Numbered from the stretch's first letter, positions 23,028 through 34,584 are shown. The stretch: 64,000 nucleotides of DNA from Acholoe squamosa (GCA_949317995.1 OX439041.1:9684001-9748000); one strand, 5' to 3'. The notes: generated from the letters alone by a model not told the origin. Program-made: numbers and translations.

Positions 23028-23087
<60 letters not shown>
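23028..23087. repeat. (TA)n microsatellite
   Basis: Pure alternating TA, followed by ATTACAATGAGCGCACATACCG. Confidence 0.97.
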
Positions 23088-23088
<1 letters not shown>

Positions 23089-23907
23089 CAATGAGCGCAC
23101 ATACCGCAATAAGCGCACACTCCCTCTCGCCAAAAAAGAACCATGAACCAAAAAGGAATTAGGCAGTAATTTTCCAAACGAGTTAGTTTTTCCCCAGACT
23201 TGCTCAATTGAGGAACTTTTTGAATACCGGTATAAATATTCCATTGAGTTCAGGCCTAGCTCTTGAATGAGTAGAAAATCAAAAATTGGGTTCTAAAGGC
23301 CATACACGTTTTTAAGACCACTGTGTGAAAGACGGATGCTTTCTCTGCACTAGACTTACCAACTAAATGCAAAATTCAACAGACCAATAACGGCCTCTTC
23401 TCAAGCCTCAGTGGAGCCCAGAGACTAAAGAATATGAATGAAAAGCTATCAGTGACGCCTGCACTTGTCAAACTAGCACATCAAGAGGAAGGCAATTTGT
23501 GCTACTCAAGTCATGTGTGGTGGCAGGCAGTTCGCCTGTGGTTTCTAGCCTCTCCTGATAACACAAGAGGCATGGCATAAATATACAGGTAGCCAGTGTT
23601 GAACGTCTGCAGTTGGAGTTGTAGGTGTGTGAAAAATCAGGATCTCATTTGTTGTCTGCGGGTATCGATTTGAACTGTACGTTATCGCCCCGATCTGAAT
23701 TGGGGAGGAAAACAACAAGTTGTTTTCTTCTTGTATTGTCACCCACTTCTTCCGTCTTCACGCAGATCTTTACAGTGCTTTAGGTATTTTCAGATAAAAC
23801 AGTCCCTTTGTCATCATGGCGTAAATATACTGTCCTTATGAGTTATTCACCATGTAGTTGCCCGTTTAGGTTCATGGAGCAAACATATATCAAAGTATCT
23901 CTACCCC
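23088..23907. other. No recognised feature
   Basis: Low-copy DNA. AATGAGCGCACA and AATAAGCGCACA occur as a short doublet at 23090-23120. No coding recognised. Confidence 0.4.
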
Positions 23908-23910
23908 CTG

Positions 23911-24268
23911 GAGCGTGTTGCTCCTATGGTAAAAAGAGCTGTCAGGAGGTACCCTCTTTTCAAAAGAAGTCACGCTCTGCTTCACCATTCAACTTGTACT
24001 CACCACATTAGTCTGAAAAGTCACCTGCCTTGTTTAAAAAAGAGAGAGCTGCATTATCGGGTACCTACTCATGTCACTCACTCTATAGTATATTATACTG
24101 ACTGACTTCTATCAACTAGGTACCTACTCAAACCCCCTTTTTAGCAACATACTTAAATGACCACTTGTGAGCAACAAAAGGGACAAGTTATAGCTACATG
24201 AAAAGAAAGGACTGGAAATGAGGGCATTTTTAGCCAGCTCTTCCTTTTACTATAGGAGCAACACGCTC
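23911..24268 (+). mobile_element. Family B element, full length
   Basis: Starts GAGCGTGTTGCTCCTATGGT and ends CTATAGGAGCAACACGCTC (358 bp). Flanks are CTG (23908-23910) and CAG (24269-24271). The body runs ACCCTCTTTTCAAAAGAAGT, ACCATTCAACTTGTACTCAC, GGTACCTACTCATGTCACTC and GAGCAACAAAAGGGACAAG. No transposase. Confidence 0.88.
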
Positions 24269-24466
24269 CAGGTATTGTGTGAGACCAGTACTCCTTTAAA
24301 TACTGTTTTCACTGCTTAAGATTCGATTTTGATACCCTCTCACCTCTGGTTCTTATTTAAGACTGGGACTGAAGAAGGCCTACATGGTAGATACATTTTC
24401 AAAGGTAAAGCTCAGGGTTTGGCTTATATTTGGGTTTTTACACTCTAGAACAGTACTAAACTGGCT

Positions 24467-25490
24467 AAGGTCATGTAGATCAACCAGGAGGCTGTTGTGC
24501 ATAAGCTAAAAAGAGCACTAAGTAGGTAACTCTCACATTAGGAAGTCATGCTCTTGTAGTGGTTCGAATGTATGACTCGTATAGCTTGAAGTAAAACCAG
24601 ACAAGGTATCTCGGGTTAGTGCAACAGGCACATATTTATTTCTGTGTAGGTTTTCATCCACCTCGAAGTTATGCGCTTAATATGATAATAAGCTCAGTGG
24701 AAAGTGGTCCAACTCCGATGGTAGGCAGAGCCAGACTAATGCCTTCCCCGGCCCCAGATAGGAGCTGGAGCGAGGCTAACAGTGCTGCCACCACCCGGCA
24801 GCGACCAGGGGTCGTAAGGACCTCTAGTGACTACCGGTGATGGGCGCACCACTCAAAACGCCCTCTCGAGGAAGACGCTCACACTATATCACGATCTACG
24901 AGCTCCTACACTCTGCTTTAACATTCAACTTGTACTCCCGACATAAATTAGACAGAAAAGCCACCAGCTTTGTTTAAAAATAGTGTGTATTGCACATGCA
25001 GGTACCTTACCATGTGATTCTCTTTTAGGTGCTCTTGTTTTGAGTAGCTGTCATCTTCAATGAAAGGTCATTGTACCTGACTGATAAGAGGAATTCTGTG
25101 CAACACGAAAGAAAATGTCAGGACTAAAAATAAAGTGGCTGCTGCTTAGGCTGCCGCATTTTTTAGGCAAAACCACGTTTTCCTTTATTTGCAACACCAA
25201 CCAGGAGGGTGTTACCCATATTCTAAATAGAGCTGGGAGTAGGTGGCCTCTTTGCCATTCAACTTGCGCTCACCATATTAGTTTAAAAAGTCACCTGCCT
25301 TGATGAAACATAGTGTTTGCTGCATTGTGAGGTAGCTACCTTTGCCACACACTCTTTCGATTGCTCTTATTTTGACCACTTGTGTGCAACACAAAAAAAA
25401 GTTAGAACTACAAAGAAAAGAGACTGCTTCAGGTGAGGCACTTCTTAGGCAAAACTACCTTTCCCTTTATGTGCAACACCAACCAGTTGT
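24467..25490 (+). mobile_element. Degenerate family B relatives in tandem
   Basis: Starts such as CAACCAGGAGGCTGTTGTGC (24475) and CAACCAGGAGGGTGTTACCC (25198) introduce diverged copies of the B body (TTCAACTTGTACTCCCGACA; TTCAACTTGCGCTCACCATA; GTGCAACACGAAAG). They share a GTGCAACACCAACCAG terminus, so this may be a distinct subfamily. A GC-rich insert (24700-24890) interrupts the first and I cannot identify it. Confidence 0.6.
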
Positions 25491-25639
25491 CATTGCCTCC
25501 CACCATTGACAGCTAGGCACACCTGTGGTGTGAGAGGAGGTGGCAGTATGTTTGTTTGTTGTTTCTTCCCTTGACTCTGTATTTACTATTCATGTAAACC
25601 TGCTATCCTGCTAAACAGTCCGAAATCCTCGCCCGCCCC

Positions 25640-25785
25640 AGAAACATGCCTCAGGGGCTGTCTGCCCCTGAGGAAGTTTAGCTCTTTCAGGGTGGCATAA
25701 TGCACCTAAACCCTTGGTTATTGTGCATGATGCATCAATGCAGCCCTGAAGGGTAATTCTCCGGTGGAGCACCCGCCCTTGACTT
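25640..25785. mobile_element. Family A fragment with GC hairpin
   Basis: GTGCATGATGCATCAATGCA, GCCCTGAAGGGTAATTC and the AAGTTTAGCTCTTTCAGGG end match family A. Next to it, CCTCAGGGGC TGTCT GCCCCTGAGG (25649-25673) is a perfect 10-bp hairpin. Confidence 0.55.
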
Positions 25786-26052
25786 CTGCTGAGCTGAGTG
25801 GTTGATACCACTCTGACGAGTTACTCGAGTTACTCACTTGCCCTGAATTGAAACACCTTGTAATTAAAAGGGGGTGTTAGACCGGTGGATTTAGCCACAG
25901 AGCTTACTTTGCGGCAAATGCAGCTAGTGTTGCAGAGTAAAGGCTTGCTGCAACAACTTGTCGCAAACAAATTAAAGCTGCCAGTGACTGCTTCGCTGCG
26001 GCAAGTTGCTGCGGTAGATGCTACACCGTAAGTGCCACCAGTGCAATTGGCG

Positions 26053-26548
26053 ATTAAAAGAAAAGACCACCCTTTTTTCATGATAACTTTATATGATAGG
26101 TTTTATATTGAATAGAAATACTGTATCATATCTGCTGTCATAAAGGCAGGAAGCAGGCCTATCTGATGCATTGTATGACCTCACAATTGGTCAAATTGCA
26201 TCAAGTGGTGTATTGCTTAAGCTCGGAGGGTGTTGCATCCATTTCCTTAATTATAACACTTATATGTACATCACCATGATATTGCACAAGATAGATCTAG
26301 ATGGTAATGTAAGGCTTTTTACCAAAGGAATTATGAAAGCAATATGACGTGCACCCATGAGTAGCATTTCTTTATAGATGGGCAGTACTATGCAGTCGAA
26401 ATCTTGATGCATTTGACCAATTGTGACATCATACAATGCATAAGATAGGCCTGCTTTCTGGCTCTATGAGAGGAGATATGGTACTAAGTCCCTATAAACC
26501 TATCAAATAAAGTCATCATAAAAAAAGGGTGGTCATTTCTTTTAAATA
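26053..26548. mobile_element. Family K element with terminal inverted repeats of about 150 bp
   Basis: Left end ATTAAAAGAAAAGACCACCC and the reverse complement of the right end ATTTAAAAGAAATGACCACC correspond. Similarity continues through TATGATAGGTTTTATA, AAGCAGGCCTATCTGATGCA and CACAATTGGTCAAATTGC on both sides. About 200 bp of single-copy interior, no transposase. Immediately left (25940-26015) is an imperfect inverted pair GCTGCAACAACTTGTCGCA / TGCGGCAAGTTGCTGCGG. Confidence 0.85.
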
Positions 26549-26871
26549 AACATGCACCTTGATGCATCATTCGGCCACTAAAGGTTTAAGGTTCTCCCTA
26601 CCACTATAGCCCCAGGCCCCACTGCTGGGTGCCCCGTCTGAAGACTTGTCTCGTGGCTGAGCAGAACCGATTGCTCCCATGTGAGGTGAGTGAGTTGCTC
26701 GGGGGCGAGTGACTTGCTCCTGGGCATGCGTGAATACATCCCACCTACCGCACTTCCTTGCGTAAAAGGCCCAGCTTAGGCCACTTAAGAAATTTTCAGC
26801 TTTGCTGGTACACATCAGCATGTGGCCGCGTTTACCACAGGCGTGCAGAAGGTAATGCAGATGTATGCAGG

Positions 26872-26971
<100 letters not shown>

Positions 26972-27078
26972 GGGTAGGGGAGAGATTCCCTTGACCAGGA
27001 GGCCGTTGTGAAAACACATATTCCTTCCTTATACTGCAATAAAATTGACTTGCCCTGAATTTGACTGTGTTGCAAAAA

Positions 27079-27295
27079 GTCAGGGGAACTAGTTCCATGA
27101 TTGATTCCACTTGATGTAGGCCAGAGAAATAGAGCAGAGAACTAGCTGGAAATTTGCATTCATTAATTCCAAACCACTCCTAAACTACTTCTTTGACCAT
27201 TTACATTGTGGCAACGCAACAGGGAACTGATTCCCTGAGGTCAGTTGGTTCTGTTTTGGGAATAGCACCTCCGAGAGAACTAGTTCCCAATCCTT
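27079..27295. mobile_element. Possible small inverted-repeat element with GGAACTAGTTCC ends
   Basis: GGGGAACTAGTTCC (27083) at the left and GAGAACTAGTTCCC near 27280 at the right are inverted copies, with AGAACTAGCTGG and GGGAACTGATTCCC between. Both ends are also palindromes themselves, so the transposon reading is uncertain. Confidence 0.4.
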
Positions 27296-27795
27296 TCGTA
27301 ACAGCCTGCACGTCCCATAGATGCACCAGCGCATGTCATTGAAGCTGCAACTTTAGTTAGAACATCATTTTCTAATATTATATACTTCAGATGACATACA
27401 TATTTTCCTCTTATCAGATGCCTTCCATTCCTGTAAGAGGTGTGCTGTAAAACATAGGGGTAAGGACTTAGATCTCAGCTTTTTCTTTTCATTTTAAAAA
27501 TGCCAGTGTTCGCAGATATCATTTGAAAGTTGTTGATATTTGCAAATCCTGTCGAATGTTCCTGATGCTTTCATGCATCATGTCAACCAAGAGCTATAAT
27601 TTGAAAATGCACCATGGTGAGTTAAATATAGAGAAGCTCATACAGGACCGTTGTAACTGGTTGATGACGTCAGAGGAGGCTATAAGGTGTGTCAGTGTTT
27701 ACATGCTTCCACTCCGCGCCATGTGTGAGTACCTCCAGACCCTCCACTCTGTGTGTAGTAGTTTATATATAGGTGGTAGTATAGTAGTAATCGTA

Positions 27796-27796
<1 letters not shown>
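27296..27796. other. No recognised feature
   Basis: An open plus frame starts at 27523 and runs into the TA tract. Its first 85 or so residues resemble nothing that I recognise. Confidence 0.35.
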
Positions 27797-27876
<80 letters not shown>

Positions 27877-27951
27877 ACCTGCACTGGGAAAAGGGTCCTT
27901 ATTCCCCCTGAAATAAGGTCCCTTTTTGCAGATCCTGTCACACACACACAC

Positions 27952-28011
<60 letters not shown>
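27797..28011. repeat. Symmetric microsatellite foldback: (TA)n(TG)n - hairpin - (CA)n(TA)n
   Basis: TA 27797-27854, TG to 27876, a 62-bp core, CA 27938-27953, TA 27954-28011. The core is itself inverted: GACCTGCA with TGCAGATCCTGTC outside and AAAGGGTCCTTATT with AAATAAGGTCCCTTT inside. The whole 215 bp can fold on itself. Confidence 0.92.
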
Positions 28012-28014
<3 letters not shown>

Positions 28015-28021
28015 GTGAAGT

Positions 28022-28635
28022 GTCTTAACCCTGTAAGGGTCTGTAATGCATTAGTACTTAATGATCATTGGGTGTCAGTCCCGGGGGACACTCAATTTTT
28101 TTTGACACGGGTGTGCAGCTGGAGGTTCCGCAACCCTTACCCTTGCCTAGGGTGATTCCGAAGAAAATAGACCCTTGCCTAGGGAAATTAGAAAGAAGAA
28201 TTTCTATTTTTTGTGCCATTTCATGATTTCTGGAAAAAAATAGACATTTTCTTTAATAGGGAACCTTTGGAGAAAATGGAAGACTGTTGGGTTTTCTAAC
28301 TCAAAATGGACCCTTGCCTAGGGAGATTTCCCAAAAGTAGACATTTGCCTAGGGAGATTTCCCAAAAGTAGACCCTTGCCTAGGGAGATTTCCCAAAAGT
28401 AGACCCTTGCCTTGGGGGATTTAAGATTGTAAAAGCACCCTTGCCAGGCGCACATATGTGTATACAAAGTATATGAAGAGCCCCCCCCCAAGGGTGTCAG
28501 TTCTGCATCATACATGCAATCGGTTGTATGTGACTCCCGGAGGGTTGGCATGATGTCCCACTGTAGCGTTAGTGAGTCAGGGGTCACCACGGCATCAGGA
28601 TGGCCAAAAGCATGATGCATTAATGCATTCACAGC
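28022..28635. mobile_element. Family A element split by family L
   Basis: Left part CTTAACCCTGTAAGGGTCTG, TAATGCATTAG to 28079. Right part from 28494: GCATCATACATGCAAT, GGTTGGCATGATGTCCC, AGCATGATGCATTAATGCAT. Confidence 0.75.
28080..28493. mobile_element. Family L element inside family A, 8-bp target duplication
   Basis: Starts CCCGGGGGACACTCAATTTT and ends near GAGCCCCCCCCCCAAGG. GTGTCAGT flanks both ends (28072-28079 and 28494-28501). Inside, GACCCTTGCCTAGGGAGATT repeats about four times with a period near 31 bp (28310-28420). Non-coding. An 8-bp duplication occurs in hAT, P and Merlin-type elements; I cannot choose among them. Confidence 0.85.
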
Positions 28636-29198
28636 TCAAAGACATGGAATATATAGGTGATATCATGGGTCAATATGATCAAACAGGCTGTGATTTGTTT
28701 TAGTGTATGACACCTCGTGTCCCATTGCACCATGTTATATCATTGTATTTATGCTTATCTTTCTATTTAGAGAATAGACAACGATATTTTTCTGGTCGCG
28801 GGCCTTATAAAGGCCCTCGACAATTGTGCGTTATAGTCCAACAGAGAGTCAATACATGAAGAATGAGTTGTCTATTGTCTTTATAAAACATGTTACCATT
28901 TTCATCACATTGATCAAAAGTCTAAAGCCTCTGATATCCCACAGCAATGATAGATAAGCTGTGACCTTGCCCAGGTGTGCACTGTACTCCTATAATGCAA
29001 TCAAGGTCACTTCTATTGTGCAGCAGTGCATGGGCTGCGGTTTTATAATATAAATGAGATTGCTCTTGCTATTGTCCTCACTGGTGCATTCCAGTGGAGA
29101 CTATCGCCTATCGTACAGGCACTAGCAAATGGATCTAAGGGGGGCAAAATGGCTGCCTGGGCAGGGCAACACATTAGAGGTCTATACACTCTACTTAG
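28636..29198. other. No recognised feature
   Basis: Low-copy DNA, no element or gene recognised. Confidence 0.4.
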
Positions 29199-29485
29199 GG
29201 AATAATGCACGGGGCATGGCTGTGGGAGTGCTCTAGACTGTATTGAGACATCGAGGGGCCTTATAGGTCCCAAGATGTCTCAATACAGTCCAGAGCACGA
29301 CCATGGCCATGACCAAGTGCATTATTCCTGTTATAACACAGATAAATCACATATCAGCCACCTGACAACACATGAATATCAACTGTGTAGTCTAAAGGTG
29401 AGATGAAGTTAACCTCCTTTGCCAGGAGTGCATTATCCATCTAGATAATGCACGGTCAATCAGCCGTGTTATAACACAACATAGA
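29199..29485. mobile_element. Family M element with a 55-bp-arm hairpin
   Basis: Left arm from GGAATAATGCAC (29199) through GCATGGCTGTGG and CTGTATTGAGACATC pairs with GATGTCTCAATACAGTCCAG to GTGCATTATTCC (29328), with a loop of about 20 nt. A second hairpin, GTGCATTATCC ATCTA GATAATGCAC, lies near 29425-29451. A related copy is at 47545-47840. Confidence 0.85.
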
Positions 29486-30052
29486 TAACACATACAGTGA
29501 GCATCCCTGAGCTGTTCCACATATAAACCCTGTGTCTAATCAACAAAGTAAGGGCTTTAAAGGTCTAAGAGTGGCTTGCTCTCTTAAGACTGCAGATCCG
29601 TATATCTGTTGTTGATATAACATCATCCCGTAGAAACCAAAAAGTTTCCAGAAATCTATGAGAGGTGGATTTCTGAAACGCTAGGTTCCCTCGGTATAAT
29701 GTTAATTATACCCCAACTTAGAGGTAAATCTCGAATAATTCCGAAATTGCAGGAGCATTAGCGACTTCGAAGGGAATTGAGTAACAGGCAAATGGTAATC
29801 TTCGTAAATAGTAAAATGTAATATATAGATCTTGTACCAAATACACAAGATGGAAAGTATAGTTGAACTGCCATTGGTGGCAATTGCAGTTTAACTGTAT
29901 GTTTGCCGTAGCACACCTAGTTTACTGTGGTGGTACAGTGAAGGCGAACAAACTACCCCTATAGCAGCCTCCTTGGGATGTGTCACCTTTAGTTAGGTGA
30001 CTGAGGGATCCACATCTTAAGAACACTAACAAAATCAGGCCGGCTCAGACAT
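29486..30052. other. No recognised feature
   Basis: Low-copy DNA. A short inverted pair of GTTTGCCGTAG/CTACCCC-like words is too weak to call. Confidence 0.35.
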
Positions 30053-30335
30053 CTTTAAACCTTTAAGGGCCGCTGATGCAGAAGTGCATCATGACGACTC
30101 TCTGGGAGTATATGTTTCAACCCCGTAGGGTTGGCATGATGCTCCAATTAAATGCTGGAGAGAAAAAGGTGAGAAAGTGTATTTACGTATTTTAACCATT
30201 GGTCATTGGTTGATGCGCTCTCGCATAGTGGTCATGATGCATGTGTCCATCAATGAACTGCTGAAGGGCAGATTTACCAGCACAGCATTGGTGCATCAAT
30301 GGTACCCATTGGTCGTCATGATGCACCAAAGATGT
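30053..30335. mobile_element. Family A element
   Basis: Left end ACCTTTAAGGGCCGCTGATG, then GTGCATCATGACGAC, AACCCCGTAGGGTTGGCATG, a diverged middle, and CAGCATTGGTGCATCAATGG. Internal duplication and deletion have scrambled the hairpin order. Confidence 0.75.
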
Positions 30336-30355
30336 GCTTCATTGCAATAGCTACC

Positions 30356-30716
30356 TTAATGGTAAAGGTGAACGATGATCAGTTTTAGCTTACCGTTTCT
30401 TCACGAGCGGGCCTGACGCGCGAGTGAAGAAACAGGAAGCTCAAACTGGTCAGAGTTCATCTTTACATTTATGTCAAGGTGCTTCCAGCCATAGATGTTC
30501 AATTTCTTATAAAATAAACCCAAATTAACCTGTCGTCAATGTGAAAATACTGACCGCCGCCATCTTGAATGTTTACATTTCAAAAAGGCTGCGTATGCAT
30601 GGTGGGCCTATGACGCCATCGTTCAGATTTGGCGCTGATTATTCAACGCAGGGGTGCAATACGAGGTTCTAGTGCATTGTCAATGGGGCATCGATATTCA
30701 CCTTGACATAATATTA
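30356..30716 (-). mobile_element. Family D3 hairpin-tailed element, best preserved
   Basis: Begins TTAATGGTAAAGGTGAACGA and ends TTCACCTTGACATAA. The left hairpin has arms of about 47 bp (GTTTCTTCACGAGCG with CGCGAGTGAAGAAAC, outer GGTGAACGATGATC with GGTCAGAGTTCATC). The body carries CCGCCGCCATCTTGAATG, the reverse of a CAAGATGGCGGC YY1-type site. Reads left to right as the reverse of the 4447 copy. Confidence 0.85.
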
Positions 30717-30899
30717 TGAGGGTCTCAACAGAAAATAAAATAATTTACTCACGTGCCTCACGACCACCACATAATACGTTAAAGTGCTCTGTAGTTGTTA
30801 AAGAGTTAGATCTGGGTCTGGTTAGGTTCTCTAAAAGAGTTCTCGCTGATTTAGGCTGACATAGACCAGGCAGATCCTGAGATGCCAGGGTCTGTGATT

Positions 30900-31195
30900 T
30901 TAACCCTTTAAGGGCCGCTATAACAGGAGTGCATCATGCCCGTTAGTAAGCATGATGCACCGATGAATTACTGGCAAGTCTACTTGCTGGTGAGTCAGCA
31001 TTACATCAGCTGTTCATTCGTGCATCATGCCGGCCCTACAGAAGTGCATCATACCAGCCCTCTGGGAGTGTACCAACATGGAAAGGTCAGCATGATGCAT
31101 GAATGCAGGCCTGGCAAGTTACTCACCAGGACTGTATTCACGCATCATGATGACCAATGGGCATGATACATTAATGCATTAAAGGCCCCGAAGAG
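30900..31195. mobile_element. Family A element, well preserved
   Basis: TTAACCCTTTAAGGGCCGCT at the left and ATGCATTAAAGGCCCC at the right. Hairpins include GTGCATCATGCCC...AGCATGATGCACC and GGCCTGGCAAGTTACTCACC. Middle words TCTGGGAGTGTACCAAC and TCAGCATGATGCATGAATG follow the family order. Confidence 0.85.
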
Positions 31196-31829
31196 TTTGA
31201 AGTCAGCCTTTCTGTAAATTTCTTCCTTCTATGCACTGATGCTTATCCTTTACATAGGAGGAGGCCAGTGGATCTTTAGGCTTGTCTGCTATTTCTTTGG
31301 TTAGTTATACTCGTGTGTCAACATTCAACTTGTCTTAAAATCTTTGGTTCTTGTATGAATTTTTTTCTTTTGATCAGTTTCCTGCAGGCTTCTGTTCTTA
31401 GTACATCACGCAGTTAAACTTCTTGCCTGTAGGATATGTAGTCCCACGAAAAATATAGGGAGTTTTAGGATGGAACCAGGAGTTTAAAGAAAAAGAAATC
31501 GTTGTTAAATCATGTGGTACTGCTTTTGGCATGGTATAATGTATGCGCTTGGTGCTATTTTCAGCAGCACGGTGGTTATTTATGAAAGAAAAGACGGACC
31601 CTATTTCACATCTATCATAGTGAGCATCACAAGTCTGAAAAAATGACACAGCTAGTCTACCTGGTATGAAATGATTTGATAAAGACTCCAAATGTTCCAC
31701 AAACCATCAGATTTAGCTATTCCTTATCTTAGATGTCTCCTCCTACAGCCTTCATAACTCAACATAACCCTACATGTGCTACATAGTGCAAAAAGACGAT
31801 TTACAGTCCTGCCGGGCACTTTATTCAGT
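31196..31829. other. No recognised gene; one 100-codon open frame
   Basis: 31398-31700 is open on the minus strand outside any repeat that I can see. It starts MEHLESLSNHF and ends KFNCVMY. I know no family for it, and length alone is weak evidence. Confidence 0.3.
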
Positions 31830-32000
31830 ATTGGCCTGTATACGCTCCGGGTTTTTGAAAAAGGGCCGGTCTTGAATAAGCGCCTGGCTACAGAGGTATT
31901 GAGATTCTAAAATATAATGCAATATGATTTAAGTTTTGAATAAGGCCCAGTGTTATTGTACTGCATCGTATTGGCGCTTATATAGCCCAACGTGATAATA
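31830..32000. mobile_element. Family C element
   Basis: GGCCTGTATACGCTCCGGG, GTCTTGAATAAGCGCCTGGC and the inverted right part TTTTGAATAAGGCCCAGTG...GGCGCTTATATAGCCCAACG. Confidence 0.75.
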
Positions 32001-32636
32001 GGACTCCAGTCAAGAATTGATTTGATGCTCTGTACGGTTGGTATGCTCTCACAGATTTTTCACATTAAAGGCAAACAAAAAATATTCCACACTTCTCTAC
32101 CCCCCCCCCCACGTGTATGAATTTTATTAAGACATACCCTAAGTTGTGGGGAATGCTATATATGCTACACCTACAGCCTACAGAGATGGTTATAAAATCA
32201 TTCCTTACGCCTACATATATACGAAACCCCTTATATGAGCCACTCACTGAGTTCATAAATTATATTCTATAAACTACACCAATGGCTGGAAATGGTCTAC
32301 AAGGTGTGGCTTATATGCGGGGTTAATAGTTATGCACAGTTGGTGAGTTAGATTGAATTGAAAGCCTTTTTTTTGGGGTGTTTCATGTAGACTTACAAAA
32401 TGGATATTATGAAGGTTTGAGCCTTGAAGTGTTAACGATGATAATTATGTGTTGTCTAGACTATAGATACAGCACCTGTGAAAAAGCGTCCTTTGACGTA
32501 GGCTCCATTCTCTGAATGGTTCTTGATGCCCCACTTACACCGAATACTTTAGGGGCGGCACAATGCTTCGCGGCACATTATTCGTTGTTGATATGATGCA
32601 TCAATGCTGTAATGGTGGGTCTGATAACTAACACTG
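32001..32636. other. No recognised gene; possible family A remnant at 32550-32625
   Basis: GGGGCGGCACAATGC, GATATGATGCATCAATGCTG vaguely recalls family A. The rest is unassigned. Confidence 0.35.
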
Positions 32637-32872
32637 CACTCTAAACAAAATGTCGTCGAAATAGCAAAGGGTCACTCATCCCAAAGTTGCCACATATCCA
32701 TTGTTATTTTCTTTATTTTTATAGAGACTCCTTGTACCATCATACTGCCACCTGGAGTTTCTTGTAAAAGCTGCACTGGCCCCTTGTTATCTAAAGACGG
32801 TGGTTCACTGTTTTACAAGGATCTCTCGTGGATTCAACAGTTATTTTTTACAGGGTGCACTGGTGGTAACAT
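32637..32872 (+). mobile_element. Family F element, full length
   Basis: Left TGCACTCTAAACAAAATGTC and right ACAGTTATTTTTTACAGGGTGCA are inverted at the ends. Carries ACTGCCACCTGGAG at about 32745 (CTCF-like core in reverse) and TGGTTCACTG...GGATTCAACAG. Confidence 0.85.
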
Positions 32873-33129
32873 ACAAGGGGTACCACTGTTCAGGACTTGA
32901 GTTGGGACTGTTCACATCTGGGTGAATGTGGGGAGGTCGCCAATTCTCAACACATCACTTTGTGCAAGAACAGAAACAAGTCATTTACTCTAGAGTGACT
33001 GGAGATATGTTTATATAAATCCTGAGATTATCTTAGGGTGTGAACCCTCCTGAGTATAAGATGTTTAGGCATGTCCACATTTTAAGGAGGTAATTACATT
33101 CTCAATTCTTTACAAGTTTTTACAAGTTG

Positions 33130-33240
33130 GGACTTTTTGCGTGAATGCAGCCCTGGTAAGTTACCCACCAGGACTGCATTCATGCATCATGCTGACCAAG
33201 GTGCATGATGTGTTAATGCACTATGCGGTCCTTAAGCGAT
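33130..33240. mobile_element. Family A fragment
   Basis: Hairpin GCAGCCCTGGTAAGT with CCACCAGGACTGC, then CATGCATCATGCTGACC, GTGCATGATGTGTTAATGC, TGCGGTCCTTAAG. Confidence 0.8.
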
Positions 33241-33660
33241 CAACTTCAACCTCAATGTTCCAGCCTCCTGTTTTACACATACCGACCACACCTAACCCCT
33301 CTCTCCCCCGACTTCCCCTCCACGTGGTGCCGATCCTGCACCAAGCTGGCCCCACCTCGATCGCTAGTGTGAGTCGTCGCTGGCACCTAGGGGTGCTGGG
33401 TAAATGTAGTTCTAGCCGCTGGCTATATAGCAGTTGGTTGCTGTAGTGGTAAAATGTAGGCAGGTACCGTGCATTGTAATATTCCCCACTTAACAGGGAC
33501 CCACAATCCCCAAACGTAAGAGAGGTATTCCCTAGAATGCCGTCCGGACAAGTTTGATCCTGCACCTGCCACACAGCTCTGCCTGTCTCAGTGTAGGGTA
33601 AATCTGAAACGTTAGCAATCCTCAGATATGCCACCTAACGTTTTAGGAATTCCAAATTTT
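33241..33660. other. No recognised gene
   Basis: A 137-codon minus frame (33221-33634) spans this GC-richer stretch. It begins inside family A sequence and shows no recognisable motif, so I do not call it. Confidence 0.35.
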
Positions 33661-34584
33661 CACTGAAAAAAAGTTGAGTCTAGATCCAGACTCAGGCAAT
33701 GCCGTCAAAATGAGTTTTATTTGAGACTCAGCCTGATCCTGGGATGATACTCAGGCAGAGCCAGAGTATCATCCCAGGAGCTTAATTCAAAACATCCTGG
33801 GATCGCAACCCCAGTGAAATTAGTGTAGGCACATATCATAAGACCGGGTCGGTCTACCCTATCTAATGCAGTGGTTGCAGGCCTGTCAGGAATAGCAAGT
33901 CCTGGGATCACTTCACTATTCCTTTTCCAGCACAAAGATCACTGCGATCTTAGTGAAAGAATTGCATAGTGGTTTCACCTGAGTACAAGAGCTCTAACAG
34001 GGAACACTCCTGATTGAAAGAATGAATAGCCTGCTGCATACATATAGAGGGGAGGGAGGACATTTGCTGAGTGTCCTTGAGGGCTCTTAGGGCTACTCAT
34101 GCGTTAAGTGCACTGTAAGGTAATTCTTCCCTTCTCTCTCTTTGTCCTGGGGGGGAGGGCACAATGCTTCTAATATGCAAGCATAAATCATACATTCATG
34201 GGAACAACTCTTGAATACTGTACGGGGGTCAACTGCACCCTGTGCTCTTTTGTTAGCCCATATGGGGAAGGGGAACGATTGTATATATACACTGTTGTGA
34301 AGAAGAGTGGCTCCACAGCTATTCCTTTATTTTGGAACTCTTACCCCTGTGCCCAGTCAGAGTCGGATAAGGATAAGGATAAGGTAGGATAGGATAAGGT
34401 AGAATAATTCCTAAGATCGCTGAGGTTGCGATCCCAGGATGTTTTGAATTAACCTCCAGGATTAGCCTCAGGATCTGCCAGAGTATCACCCCAGGATCAG
34501 GCTGAATCTCAAATCATACTCATTTTGGCGACATTGCCTGAGTCTGGGTCCAGACTCAATTGAGTAAGAACCTTTTTTCCAGTG
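33661..34584. mobile_element. Family N element with terminal inverted repeats of about 160 bp
   Basis: Left end CACTGAAAAAAAGTTGAGTC and right end CTTTTTTCCAGTG. The arms share GATCCAGACTCAGGCAATGC, GAGACTCAGCCTGATCCTGG and CAAAACATCCTGGGATCGCA, inverted. The interior of about 590 bp (33825-34410) is single-copy with a GGATAA short tandem at 34365-34405. A compact relative is at 55475-55722. No coding. Confidence 0.88.

Noticed and set aside
24619-24840. GC-rich 73-codon plus frame
   Set aside because: Composition differs from the neighbours, but no motif on either strand; may be a foreign insert that I cannot name.
31398-31700. 100-codon minus frame outside known repeats
   Set aside because: Not recognised. 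Frames this long occur by chance in 64 kb; kept only as a note.
33221-33634. 137-codon minus frame
   Set aside because: Starts in family A sequence, no recognised motif, no splice or context support.
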